Counted from the stretch's first letter, positions 48,276 to 56,513 are shown. The stretch is 64,000 nucleotides of DNA from Arthrobacter mobilis (GCF_012395835.1 NZ_JAAZSQ010000001.1:346243-410242); one strand, 5' to 3'. The notes: a model not told the origin generated them from the letters alone. A program made the numbers and translations.

Positions 48276-48554
48276 TCAGGCCTGTTGGGGATGGAGCATC
48301 GCCTTGGGCGATTTGGGTTCGGTGCAGGTGTTTTCCAGCAGGACGTCGTCGCCCGGGCCCAGCGCGGCGCGCTGGCAGCCCCCGTCGACGACGAAGGGCC
48401 CGGTTTTCCCGTAGCGGCAGTTGGCGACGTCGGAGCCGCGGACTCCCACCGCCTGGGCTTCGATGACCGCCTCGCCAGGACACGGTTCCGGCCGGCGCCG
48501 GTCCTGAAACGCGATGGCGTTCAGGCCGGTCATGACGGCGGCAGTATTGGCCAT
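48276..48554 (-). pseudogene. Remnant of a zinc-dependent polyol/alcohol dehydrogenase
   Basis: 92 codons that resemble the GroES-like start of medium-chain dehydrogenases (sorbitol/xylitol type). RRPEPCPGEAVIEAQAVGVRGSDVANCRYGKTG aligns with the usual PxPxPGEVLV..AVGICGSD..YYxxGxIG pattern, and PGDDVLLENTC with PGDRVxxEPxxxC. The zinc-binding Cys before GSD is Arg here, the region between is deleted, and the Rossmann domain is missing. I read it as a decayed dehydrogenase that once belonged to the sugar operon it precedes by 58 bases. It could be a short expressed leader gene, but there is no sign of selection for that. Confidence 0.55.
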
Positions 48555-48753
48555 GGCAGCACCCCCTCACGGGTCGGAACAGGGCCACCACCCATGTGCG
48601 GAATGTGACCCAGCACACAGACACATGCTACACATCGGCGTGTGCTGCCGCCATATGTATGCGGGATTGTAGTTTTCCGGGCGTGAAAGCCCCGGCCGCA
48701 TCCGGACGGGATGTGCCGGGCGTCCTCCGGGGCCGGACCTGCCGGCCCGTTCC

Positions 48754-49419
48754 CTAGGCCGGCAGGTCCGACTCGGCGACGCCCAGCAGGTAGGAGGCGA
48801 TGGCCTCGCGGAACACCTCGGCCCGCCGGCCCTTGGGCACGAGGGCCTTGCCGTCCTGTTCCAGCAGGCTGCGGAAGAGCAGCCCCTCCAGCAGGGCGAT
48901 GAAGCCGGCGGCCAGCGTCTGCGGATCCGAGGATCCCAGGGTGGTGAACAGCTCCACGGCCTGCGACCGCTGGACCGGCAGGTCGGCGATGGAGTCGGCA
49001 AAGTCTTCACGGCCGGACAGTTCCAAGGCCAGTGCGTAGCGGGCCTTGATATGGTGCGGGCAGGTGTCCATCAAGGTCTCGAGGTACCGTGCGATGCGTC
49101 CGGCCACGGCTTCGAGGTCGGCTCCGTGCAGGCCCAGTGCTGCCGGAAATTCCTCGGCCTTGAGGTGGGCTGCCGAGTGCCGGCGCAGGTGCGCGACGGT
49201 GGCTGCCAGCAGTTCGTCCCGGGTCCGGAAGTAGTAGCTGGTGGAGCCTGTCGGCAGGCCCAGCCGGGTGTCGACAGCCCGGTGCGTCAGGGCCCGCATG
49301 CCCTCTCGTGCGATCAGTTCGGTCGCCGCCTCGGCGATCAGCTCGCGGCGGCCGGTGGATTCGGCGGCCTGCCAGTTAGGGTTGTCCGAGGGGGTGGACG
49401 GGGACTGCACGGTCTCCAC
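48754..49419 (-). CDS. TetR-family transcription regulator
   Basis: 221 residues. The HTH lies at about residues 24-70: RRELIAEAATELIAREGMRALTHRAVDTRLGLPTGSTSYYFRTRDELL. The C-terminal ligand domain (LEAVAGRIARYLETLMDTCPHH) resembles TetR_C-type regulators. GTG at 49419 follows AGGAG by 8 bases; the frame is open to 49545, but that would run through the palindrome at 49445-49464, the likely operator. The regulated gene may be itself, the sugar operon downstream (200 bases further), or the divergent side. No inducer can be named. Confidence 0.9.
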   Translation of the reverse strand: METVQSPSTPSDNPNWQAAESTGRRELIAEAATELIAREGMRALTHRAVDTRLGLPTGSTSYYFRTRDELLAATVAHLRRHSAAHLKAEEFPAALGLHGADLEAVAGRIARYLETLMDTCPHHIKARYALALELSGREDFADSIADLPVQRSQAVELFTTLGSSDPQTLAAGFIALLEGLLFRSLLEQDGKALVPKGRRAEVFREAIASYLLGVAESDLPA

Positions 49420-49444
49420 GGGTGGTGCTCCTGAAGGTACGAGT

Positions 49445-49464
49445 GGCTCTACATCTGTAGAGCC
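49445..49464. promoter_or_regulatory. Perfect palindrome before the TetR gene
   Basis: GGCTCTACATCTGTAGAGCC: 9-base arms around TC, 26 bases upstream of the TetR start. Size and symmetry are typical of TetR operators, so autoregulation is likely. TAAGAT just outside it could be the -10. Confidence 0.65.
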
Positions 49465-49568
49465 TATCTTATGGTGCAGGAAGCAGTGCGCGAACAACAC
49501 GCCCGGGGCGGGGGCCGTCCCCGGGCCGGTTTTTGCCCCGCCCAACGGCTCCGGACGGGGGATTTGCC

Positions 49569-50384
49569 TTAGCGCAGGTCTACTGCGGGCAGGCTCTCAG
49601 CCTCCCGCGCCTCCAGCCACTGCGCGTACGTGATCTTTCCCACAGCGTTCTTGCGGGTGAGGTTGCCCCCGCTGCGGAAGAACTTGCCGAGCGGCCCCGG
49701 CAGCGGAACCGGCACCACCGGTCCCCGCACCCCGGTGAACTGCCGGTAGATCCGGGCCATGGCGTCCATACCCAGGACCTCCGGCCCGCCGATGTTGCGG
49801 ATCCCCGGCGGTTCGGCTTCGGACAGCGCCGTGTCCACGAGTACCCGGGCCACGTCCGCGACGGCGATGGTCTGGAACTTGGCGCCGCGGATGCGGGGGG
49901 TGACGCGCAGTTTCCGGCCCGCGTCGAAAAAGGCTGTCACGAACTCATGGAACTGCGTTGACCGTACGGTCGCGGCCGGTACCCGGGATTCGCGGTAGAT
50001 GGTCTCCTGGGCCGTCTTCGCCTGGTAGTAGCTGAACTCGACTTCGTCCACATTGACGATGGACAGCAGTACCAGCCGCCGTACGCCGGCAGCCGCGGCA
50101 CCGGCAGCCAGGTTCTGCGCCCCCGTGGTGAGCGTGCGGCGGGCGCTGCCCAGCTTGCCGTCGAGGACGTCGATGACCACATCCACGTCCGCCAGCGCTG
50201 TGTTCAGGCCCTCACCACCGGTGACGTCGGCCTGCAGGTATTGGGCCGCCAAGTGGCGGCGGGGAGAATCCGGCGGCAGGGAGTGGCGGCTGACCACCCG
50301 CACATCCGCGGTGCGGGCAAGACATTCGGCAACGACGGCACTTCCGACCAAACCGGTGCCGCCGGCAACGAGAACGCGGGTCAT
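49569..50384 (-). CDS. NmrA-like NAD(P)-binding protein (atypical SDR)
   Basis: 271 residues. VLVAGGTGLVGSAVVAECL is the nucleotide-binding loop (GxxGxxG, residues 8-14). SYYQAKTAQETIYRESRVPAATVRSTQFHEF has the Tyr-less pattern of atypical SDRs, where the catalytic YxxxK is replaced by YYQAK. FQTIAVADVARVLVDTAL is a further NmrA/TMR family stretch. Such proteins act as redox sensors or reductases; the substrate is unknown. It is transcribed toward the TetR gene, with 150 bases between. The start ATG 50384 has GGGGG immediately upstream. Confidence 0.85.
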   Translation of the reverse strand: MTRVLVAGGTGLVGSAVVAECLARTADVRVVSRHSLPPDSPRRHLAAQYLQADVTGGEGLNTALADVDVVIDVLDGKLGSARRTLTTGAQNLAAGAAAAGVRRLVLLSIVNVDEVEFSYYQAKTAQETIYRESRVPAATVRSTQFHEFVTAFFDAGRKLRVTPRIRGAKFQTIAVADVARVLVDTALSEAEPPGIRNIGGPEVLGMDAMARIYRQFTGVRGPVVPVPLPGPLGKFFRSGGNLTRKNAVGKITYAQWLEAREAESLPAVDLR

Positions 50385-50576
50385 ACCCCCAGCGTACGCC
50401 GGGCTGCCCGGCCTGTGAACGTCCGTCGCCCGGCTGCACGGGTGCTTTTCGGCAGTCGACATGCCCGGATGCTGCCGCCGATGCTGGACTGGCCGCAGCC
50501 CGCTGCTAGTGTCGTGACCGGAAACGAAGGAGCCGGGGGCGTTTGCCGTGCCGCTTCCTGTGCAGGAGGAGACATA

Positions 50577-52298
50577 GTGGGGGTTGTCGCTGGGAAGCCG
50601 GCGCCGTCTGGGCGGAAAACCGCGCTGCTGGCCGACGGCGACGCGCAGACCCGGGATCTGGTCCGGGCTGCCTTGGCCGAGGCCGGCCTGGCCGTGACGG
50701 TGGCCGAGGACGGCCCGGCTGCCCTGGATGCCCTGCGCTCCAGCGCGCCGGATGTGGCACTGCTGGACTGCGAACTGCCGGGGCTGCCCGCACTTGAGGT
50801 GCTGCGGCGGTTCCGGGACGACGACGCCGCGTCCTCCTGCCCCGTGATCCTGCTGGCCGGTGCCGGCTGCCGCAAGCTGGTGGAGGAGGCGTTCGAACTC
50901 GGCATCCAGGATTACGCGCTTAAACCTTTCAACGCTGTGCAGCTGGCGCACCGGACGGCGATTACACTGGCCCGCTCGGCCCGGAAGCAGCACGAACGCC
51001 GGACCATGGACGCGCTGCGTGCCAGGACCCGCCGGATTTCCTCCGCCATCCGGGAAACCAACGACCCCTACCTGATGGTCGACCTGGCCGTCAGTGGCCT
51101 GGGGAGGGCTTTCGGCGCCGGCAGCGTGTGGCTGCACACCTTCGACGACGAGCGGGTGCCGCTGGTCGACACCGTCTGGAGCCCGGATGGCGGGCCAGGC
51201 TTCGAGCATCCTGCCGCAGCCGAGGCGCGCGACCTGGCAACCGCGCTCTGGGGCAAGGGCACGGTGCTCACGGCCGGGCCGGACGCGGAGGAAGAGCACG
51301 CGGCGCACCCGGGGCTGGCCAAATGGGCCGAGGTCCCGGGAGCCCTGGCCAGCGCCGTCGCTCCGCTGGGCCATGGCGGCGGTGCCTTCGGGTTGGTCTG
51401 GATAGTCAAGGCAGGCAAAGGTGCCGCCTGGTCCCAGGCGGAAACCGCCCTGCTGCAGCATGTGGCCGGGAACCTGGCGCACGGGCTGATCCAGGGGCAC
51501 CTGATTACTGCCCAGCAGCAGGTCGTCGAACGGCTCCAGGAACTGGATACGGCCAAGAACAATTTCGTGGCCACGGTAAACCATGAGTTGCGCACACCCA
51601 TTACCTCCATTACCGGTTACCTGGATCTGGTGCTGGAGGGGGCCGGCGGGCCGCTGCCGGAGGAAGCAGCGCAGATGCTGGAGATCGTGGTGCGCAACTC
51701 CACCCGGCTGCGGGAGCTGATCGAGGACCTGCTGACCCTGTCCCGGATGGATTTCGACGATGCGATCCTGCGGACCGAACCGGTGCGGATCGGCCAGCTG
51801 CTGGAAACCGTGGCAGCGGCCCTGGTGCCGGTCGCGGCCGGCAAGGAGGTGGACCTGGTCTGCAATGGCGGAACGGACCTTGTCATTCTCGGCGATGCGA
51901 AGAAGCTCGAACAGGTGCTGACCAATATCGCTTCCAACGCCGTGAAGTTCACCGCGGCCGGCGGGGAGGTCCATATGGACGTTGAGCAGACCACGGCCGA
52001 AGACGGGTCCCCCCGGGCCACGATCCGGGTCTCGGATACCGGCATTGGCATTCCGGCCGAGGATTTGCCCAAACTTTTCAACCGCTTCTTCCGGGCTTCG
52101 AACGCCCTGGCCGTCCAGGGTACCGGCCTGGGATTGGCCATCGCCAAGGGAGTTGTCCAGCAGCACGGGGGCGAGCTGACCGTTGAATCCGTCGTGGGCA
52201 AGGGAACGATGTTCGCCATCCATTTGCCGCTCAGCCTGGATACGCCGGGGGTCCCGATGGCGGATTCCGTACGGCCGGAGGGGCACTGTACCGGCTGA
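50577..52298 (+). CDS. Hybrid receiver-GAF-histidine kinase
   Basis: 573 residues, cytoplasmic. Residues 14-130 are a receiver: Asp20/Asp22 acidic site, phosphoacceptor Asp64 in ALLDCELPG, Lys in YALKPF. The usual Thr/Ser after beta-4 is Ala (LLAGAG), so switching may be weak. Residues about 150-310 are GAF-like. HisKA has VATVNHELRTPITS with His336, and the ATPase domain has VLTNIASNAVKF (N box), VSDTGIGIP (G1) and GTGLGLAIAKG (G2). GTG at 50577 follows AGGAGGAG by 7 bases. It is an orphan; no separate response regulator lies next to it. The next gene, convergent, is the small secreted peptide. Confidence 0.92.
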   Translation: MGVVAGKPAPSGRKTALLADGDAQTRDLVRAALAEAGLAVTVAEDGPAALDALRSSAPDVALLDCELPGLPALEVLRRFRDDDAASSCPVILLAGAGCRKLVEEAFELGIQDYALKPFNAVQLAHRTAITLARSARKQHERRTMDALRARTRRISSAIRETNDPYLMVDLAVSGLGRAFGAGSVWLHTFDDERVPLVDTVWSPDGGPGFEHPAAAEARDLATALWGKGTVLTAGPDAEEEHAAHPGLAKWAEVPGALASAVAPLGHGGGAFGLVWIVKAGKGAAWSQAETALLQHVAGNLAHGLIQGHLITAQQQVVERLQELDTAKNNFVATVNHELRTPITSITGYLDLVLEGAGGPLPEEAAQMLEIVVRNSTRLRELIEDLLTLSRMDFDDAILRTEPVRIGQLLETVAAALVPVAAGKEVDLVCNGGTDLVILGDAKKLEQVLTNIASNAVKFTAAGGEVHMDVEQTTAEDGSPRATIRVSDTGIGIPAEDLPKLFNRFFRASNALAVQGTGLGLAIAKGVVQQHGGELTVESVVGKGTMFAIHLPLSLDTPGVPMADSVRPEGHCTG

Positions 52299-52340
52299 AG
52301 CACAAGCCGGGAGGCCCCGGTTAAACACACGGTTAAACAG

Positions 52341-52376
52341 CAGTGGCCATGAACGGGCGAGCGTCCACGGCCACTG
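52341..52376. terminator. Hairpin between the kinase gene and the peptide gene
   Basis: CAGTGGCC (52341-52348) pairs exactly with GGCCACTG (52369-52376), and two further bases pair after one mismatch. It lies 42 bases past the kinase stop and 43 before the convergent peptide gene's stop. Just upstream, CGGTTAAACACA is repeated in tandem (52318-52339). Confidence 0.6.
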
Positions 52377-52418
52377 CCGGGGATTCGGGCCTGCGACGGT
52401 CAGTTTCCCGGTGCCGAC

Positions 52419-52565
52419 TTAGTACGGCCAGAGTCCGCCGTTGGTGGTGCTGGTGCCGGACTTGCTGACGGTGACCTTGCCATCAGCCGCGGCCGCCGGT
52501 GCGGTGGCCCCGGCGACGGCGAGGACGGCGGCAATGAGCACGGAGGCCGAAAGCTTCTTGATCAT
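52419..52565 (-). CDS. Small secreted peptide precursor (48 aa), candidate signalling peptide
   Basis: MIKKLSASVLIAAVLAVAGA opens a classic Sec signal peptide: Lys2-Lys3, then a hydrophobic core. An APAAAA motif near residue 27 offers a signal peptidase I site. The mature peptide would be about 21 residues, starting DGKVTVSKSG and ending TNGGLWPY. GAGGAG lies 5 bases before the ATG at 52565, so translation is well supported; the frame is also open from 52655. No lipobox, Cys or LPxTG. The gene is divergent from a TPR-protein gene (52799), an arrangement like secreted peptide pheromones and their TPR receptors. I know no named family for it; function is inferred from context only. Confidence 0.72.
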   Translation of the reverse strand: MIKKLSASVLIAAVLAVAGATAPAAAADGKVTVSKSGTSTTNGGLWPY

Positions 52566-52798
52566 CTTGCTCCTCATACTTCCAGTGATGCAGGGACCCG
52601 AAAATCCATGCTTGGGGGTGGTGACAGTCGCCAGTGTATCGGTGAAACGTTGCATTCAAAATAGCTGATCAGCGCCATTTATGACGTCTGCTGGAATCTC
52701 TCGCTTATGCTCGGTCACGGGAAAGGTTCCCGCATCCCGCGGGCACTGGAGCCGGCTTCGGCCGGGTCCAGCCTATGGACCGCCAGGAAGGAAGCACA

Positions 52799-53830
52799 GT
52801 GCGTCAGCAGTCCGGGGCCAACATTCTGGTCGAGCTGCGCGCCCGCGAGGCGTTCATGCGGCGGCGCTATGACCAGGCACTGGCTTTTGCCCGGGAGGCT
52901 GCCGACCTTGCCGCTGCAAGAGAGGATAATGCCGCCTGGTGGCAGATGACCTTTCTACGGGCTGAGAGTTTCCGCGAACAGGGCCGCTACCAGGAATGCC
53001 GTGTAGTGGCTGAAGAGCTTCGGGAGCATCCGCTCACCTCCGCGTCTCCGGAACTTACGGCCAGGGTTCTGACCATGCTCTCCGTGGTGTCCCAGATCTC
53101 GGGCGAGCTTCCCCAAGCCATTGACCTTGCAGGGGAGGCCTTGCGGTCCAACGGCCTGGGCGAGCAGCCGTTCGGACTGCAAGTCGAGGCCCGGCTGGCA
53201 CTGGTCGCAGCTTTGGCGGAGAACGACCAGTTGGACGAAGCTTGGACGGAGTGTCTGGCCCTGACCGGGATGCTGGACGGTGAGGCCGATTCGCAGATTG
53301 CCGGCAAGGCATACTGGGTGGTAGGCAACGTTGCCTTCATGCGCAGACATGCAGCGGAAGGGGTCAAGTACCATCGGCTTGCTGCGGAACACCTGTCTCC
53401 GACCAACGACCTGGCGCTGTGGGCTTGGTTTAACCGGGCATCGGCGGCTATGCGTTTGGCGGCCGGATTGGTGGATGAAGAAACTTACGAGTGCATCCAA
53501 CGGGCAGAACTTGCTACATCGATCGTTGGGGGAAACGGCGAAGACCGTCTCATCGTCGAGTTCACCAAAGGACATTGGCACTTCTTGAATGGTGATCTGC
53601 AAACGGCCACTGACATCCTTTCCGGAGTATGTGAACAGGGAACCAATCTGCCCAGCAACTTAACCGGAGAGACCACGCTGTTGCTGGGGCGGGCGCTTGG
53701 CGAACTGGGGGACGTGGACCGCGGCGTCGAGTACCTTCGTCAGAGCGAGGAGTATTTCCGGCAGGCCGGAGCCCTCGACCGGGCAGCCCACGCTGCGGCA
53801 CTGATTTCCGAAGTGCAGCCTTCACATTAA
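52799..53830 (+). CDS. TPR-repeat protein, candidate peptide receptor or regulator
   Basis: 343 residues, almost entirely alpha-helical in TPR-like pairs: MRRRYDQALAFAREAADLAAAREDNAAWW, then LRAESFREQGRYQECRVVAEELREH, LPQAIDLAGEALR and LGELGDVDRGVEYLRQSEEYFRQAG. No signal peptide, membrane helix, HTH or enzymatic motif is visible, so it is a cytoplasmic scaffold, like Rap proteins without a known output domain. GTG at 52799 has AGGAAGG five bases upstream; ATG 52775 has no ribosome site. Codon choice is less GC-biased than in neighbours (for example many AAC/CTT/TTG/GAA), a hint of transfer. The gene is divergent from the secreted-peptide gene; the 233-base gap holds the perfect palindrome GCTGATCAGC (52664-52673). 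Confidence 0.75.
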   Translation: MRQQSGANILVELRAREAFMRRRYDQALAFAREAADLAAAREDNAAWWQMTFLRAESFREQGRYQECRVVAEELREHPLTSASPELTARVLTMLSVVSQISGELPQAIDLAGEALRSNGLGEQPFGLQVEARLALVAALAENDQLDEAWTECLALTGMLDGEADSQIAGKAYWVVGNVAFMRRHAAEGVKYHRLAAEHLSPTNDLALWAWFNRASAAMRLAAGLVDEETYECIQRAELATSIVGGNGEDRLIVEFTKGHWHFLNGDLQTATDILSGVCEQGTNLPSNLTGETTLLLGRALGELGDVDRGVEYLRQSEEYFRQAGALDRAAHAAALISEVQPSH

Positions 53831-54047
53831 GGTAAAATCGCACGTCAACGGCCAAAATGGTGATTGTTCGTTTAGGCTATGCACGTATGGCTGAGTGTGC
53901 TGCCGCTCGACGTGGCGCCGCTCGATCGGTCGGGAGGGGGCGCCTGCCCTCCTGTGGAACGTTGGGGGACGAATGCACATGCGCGGTACCGGACACTGCT
54001 GTACAACAATCCACTGCTGCAGCCGCCCCGTGGCAGGCTAGGCCGCC

Positions 54048-54425
54048 ATGTCGGAGGTCATAGACGAGGGTGTGGAAGCGGTGCTCAGTGACGGGGACGA
54101 TGCCATCCGCATCTTCCTGCCCCGCGGGGTGCCGATAACCGCCATTGTGGCGGAGGCCGCCGCGGCCCGCTTCGGCGAGCTTGCCGGGCCGGCGCCGCGG
54201 CCGGCAATCCTGGACGTTACGGGAGTCGCGTCCATTAGCAGGGAAGCCAGGTCAGTACTGTGCCGGATGGCCGGGGCCGCCGCCATCGCCTTGCTCGGCG
54301 AGTCCCCGGTGGACCGGGTCATCGCCAATTTCATGCTTGGAGCCGACCCGCTGCCGTGCCCCGCCGGGTTTTTCACCTCCGAATCCCTGGCCCTGGCCTG
54401 GCTGGAGAACGTCTGTGCCAGCTAA
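54048..54425 (+). CDS. STAS-like domain protein
   Basis: 125 residues. DAIRIFLPRGVPITAIVAEAAAARF opens, followed by PAILDVTGVASISREARSVLCRM, which resembles the STAS phosphorylation-site region (D-x-S/T-G). The C-terminus VDRVIANFMLGADPLPCPAGFFTSESLALAWLE is a conserved tail of a family of small regulatory proteins in actinobacteria. The stop overlaps the GGDEF-EAL gene start by 11 bases, so the two are made together, and this protein may modulate it. The ATG at 54048 has only AGG far upstream. The 217 bases before it show no other gene. Confidence 0.65.
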   Translation: MSEVIDEGVEAVLSDGDDAIRIFLPRGVPITAIVAEAAAARFGELAGPAPRPAILDVTGVASISREARSVLCRMAGAAAIALLGESPVDRVIANFMLGADPLPCPAGFFTSESLALAWLENVCAS

Positions 54426-55956
54426 GCGCGGCGATGACCGGCTGACCCAGCTGGTGGACGCCATAGCCCGCCTGGCCTCAGGCGATTTGAGCACCAGGAT
54501 CGCGGTGTCCCAGGAGCGGGACGAGATCGATGCGGTCAGCATGGGTATCAACCTGCTCGCCGAGGAACTCCAGCTGATGTACAAGCAGCTGGAACAGCGG
54601 GTGGAGGAACGCACCGCCATGCTGCGCCGGGCCCACCAGGCGATGAGCCTGATGGCCATGACCGATGCCCTGACCGGGCTGGCCAACCGGGCGGCCCTGG
54701 CCGAGCGGATCAACGAGGCCCTGGAGCGGACCCCGGATGGCAGGCGGACTCCGGCCCTGCTGCTGCTGGATCTGAACTCCTTCAAGCAGATCAATGACAG
54801 CTTCGGCCACGAAGCGGGGGACCGGGTGCTGGTGGCGGTGGGACAGCGGCTGCGGGAGGCCGTGAGGGAAGGGGACACGGTGGCCCGGCTGGGCGGCGAC
54901 GAGTTCGCCATCCTGATCCCCGAAGCCACCGTGGACCAGGCCCTGGCCACGGCCAACCGCATCCTGGCGGTGCTCGGCCGCAGCATCCAGCTGGACGAAA
55001 TGAACGTCTGGCCCCAGGCCAGCATCGGCCTGTGCGTGGCCGAGCCCGGCCAGACGGCCCAGGAGCTGCTGCTGGAGGCGGATACGGCCATGTATGAGGC
55101 CAAAAAGGACCGCCGGGCCAGCATCAAGATGTTCCAGCCGCCCATGCTCTTTTCCCGCCAGCTGCACAATCAGATGGCGGCGGAACTGCGCGACGCCATC
55201 GCCGCCGGCGAGTTCACCCTGTACTACCAGCCGGTGGTCGAGCTGGCCACCGGGCGGATCCGCGGTGCCGAGGTGCTGGTGCGCTGGAACCACCCGGAGC
55301 GCGGCATGGTCATGCCGGACGAGTTCATTCCGCTGGCTGAGGAGACCGGCCTGATCATCGACCTGGGCCGCTGGATCATGCGTACGGCGGTCCTGGCCTT
55401 CGCCCGGTGGCGGACCGTCATCCCCCTGGAAGACGATTTCCGGCTGCGCGTGAACCTTTCCGTCGCCGAGCTGCAGCGGATCGACCTCGTCGACTATGTG
55501 CGCGAGGTCCTGCGCGACTCCCGGATCGACCCTGCCCAGCTGGTCCTGGAAATCACCGAAACGGCCCTGGTGACGGGCGGCGACGTCGAAACCTATTCGC
55601 TGCTGAGCCTGAAGAGCCTCGGGGTCGACATCGAGATCGACGACTTCGGAACCGGCTATTCCTCCATCAGCTACCTGCGGACCCTGCCGGTGAGCATGGT
55701 CAAGGTGGACCGCTCCATCCTGGCCGGAACAAACGGCGATATCAGCCGGAATGAATTCATTGCCGCAGTGCTCCAGCTCATCCGCGCGGCAGGGCTGGAG
55801 GCCGTCTTCGAGGGCATCGAGACCAAGGAGCAGGTGGACCGGCTGCTGGCAATGGGCTGCACCAGCGGCCAAGGCTACTACTTCAGCCGTCCGGTCCCGG
55901 AGTCCGAGCTGCTGGAACTGCTCGGGAACTCGGTCAGTCTTCCCGCCCCGGCCTGA
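54415..55956 (+). CDS. Diguanylate cyclase/phosphodiesterase (GGDEF-EAL)
   Basis: 513 residues, soluble. A HAMP-like helix (DRLTQLVDAIARLASGDLSTRI) and coiled coil lead to GGDEF: LTGLANRAALAERI, then LGGDEFAIL (active-site sequence intact). EAL follows: GAEVLVRWNHP (EVL for EAL, catalytic Glu kept), RVNLSV, EITETALV, DDFGTGYSS, MVKVDRSI and EGIET, GQGYYFS. All metal- and base-residues needed for c-di-GMP hydrolysis seem present, so either activity is possible. GTG at 54415 overlaps the STAS-like gene. There are no sensory transmembrane parts; input probably comes through the STAS partner. The 3' end overlaps the convergent Nudix gene by 23 bases. Confidence 0.93.
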   Translation: MPAKRGDDRLTQLVDAIARLASGDLSTRIAVSQERDEIDAVSMGINLLAEELQLMYKQLEQRVEERTAMLRRAHQAMSLMAMTDALTGLANRAALAERINEALERTPDGRRTPALLLLDLNSFKQINDSFGHEAGDRVLVAVGQRLREAVREGDTVARLGGDEFAILIPEATVDQALATANRILAVLGRSIQLDEMNVWPQASIGLCVAEPGQTAQELLLEADTAMYEAKKDRRASIKMFQPPMLFSRQLHNQMAAELRDAIAAGEFTLYYQPVVELATGRIRGAEVLVRWNHPERGMVMPDEFIPLAEETGLIIDLGRWIMRTAVLAFARWRTVIPLEDDFRLRVNLSVAELQRIDLVDYVREVLRDSRIDPAQLVLEITETALVTGGDVETYSLLSLKSLGVDIEIDDFGTGYSSISYLRTLPVSMVKVDRSILAGTNGDISRNEFIAAVLQLIRAAGLEAVFEGIETKEQVDRLLAMGCTSGQGYYFSRPVPESELLELLGNSVSLPAPA

Positions 55957-56362
55957 ACCGCGGCACTGCCGCGAGCAGCGGAATCACGTGCTCGGTCAGC
56001 AGCGGGGCGAGGTCGGTGCGGCTGCCCGCCTCGGCCAGGTCGAGCCAGAGGAATTCCTCGATCTCGGCCGCGGGGACGGGATCTTCAGCCGGACTGCAGG
56101 CGAACAGTGCGGCGTCAATAAAGGTCCGGGCCTCATTGGCTGCGGGTCCGTACCAGTGGCCGAGCGCTTCCAGCTCCGACTCGCCGACCCGGATCCCGAG
56201 TTCCTCTTCGAGTTCCCGGACCGCGGCGGCGGCAAAGGTCTCTCCCGGCTCCAGCTTGCCTCCGGGCTGCATGAACATGCTGGTTCCCCGCTTGCGGACC
56301 AGCAGCAGCCGGCCGTGGCGGTCCCGGATGACGAGCGCGGAGAGCGTCAGGACGTTAGGCAC
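55934..56362 (-). CDS. Nudix hydrolase
   Basis: 142 residues. The Nudix box G-x5-E-x7-REUxEExGU is complete in GGKLEPGETFAAAAVRELEEELGI. VLTLSALVIRDRHGRLLLVRKRG forms the first strands. Such enzymes hydrolyse nucleoside diphosphates linked to another moiety; the substrate is not predictable. GTG at 56362 is the best start; the frame is open to 56434. It ends inside the 3' end of the GGDEF-EAL gene on the other strand. Confidence 0.9.
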   Translation of the reverse strand: MPNVLTLSALVIRDRHGRLLLVRKRGTSMFMQPGGKLEPGETFAAAAVRELEEELGIRVGESELEALGHWYGPAANEARTFIDAALFACSPAEDPVPAAEIEEFLWLDLAEAGSRTDLAPLLTEHVIPLLAAVPRFRPGRED

Positions 56363-56513
56363 CTGTCGAGGGTAGCAAGCCGGCGCGGCCGTCAGGATGC
56401 GCCGTCGCCGGTGCTGCAGGGCGCCAAGTCGCACAGGAGTTGCCAGTCATGGCAAAATAGACGATTGTGCCGGATGTGCCGGGGAAGCATGCCGTTTTCC
56501 CGGACCGGCACGG

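Noticed and set aside
49420-49545. Longer TetR protein starting at 49545
   Set aside because: It would place the palindrome inside the coding region; the GTG at 49419 has a good ribosome site and the family's usual length.
52799-53830. HTH domain in the TPR protein, which would make it a classical RRNPP regulator
   Set aside because: No HTH pattern at either end; the upstream in-frame region to 52775 adds only eight residues.
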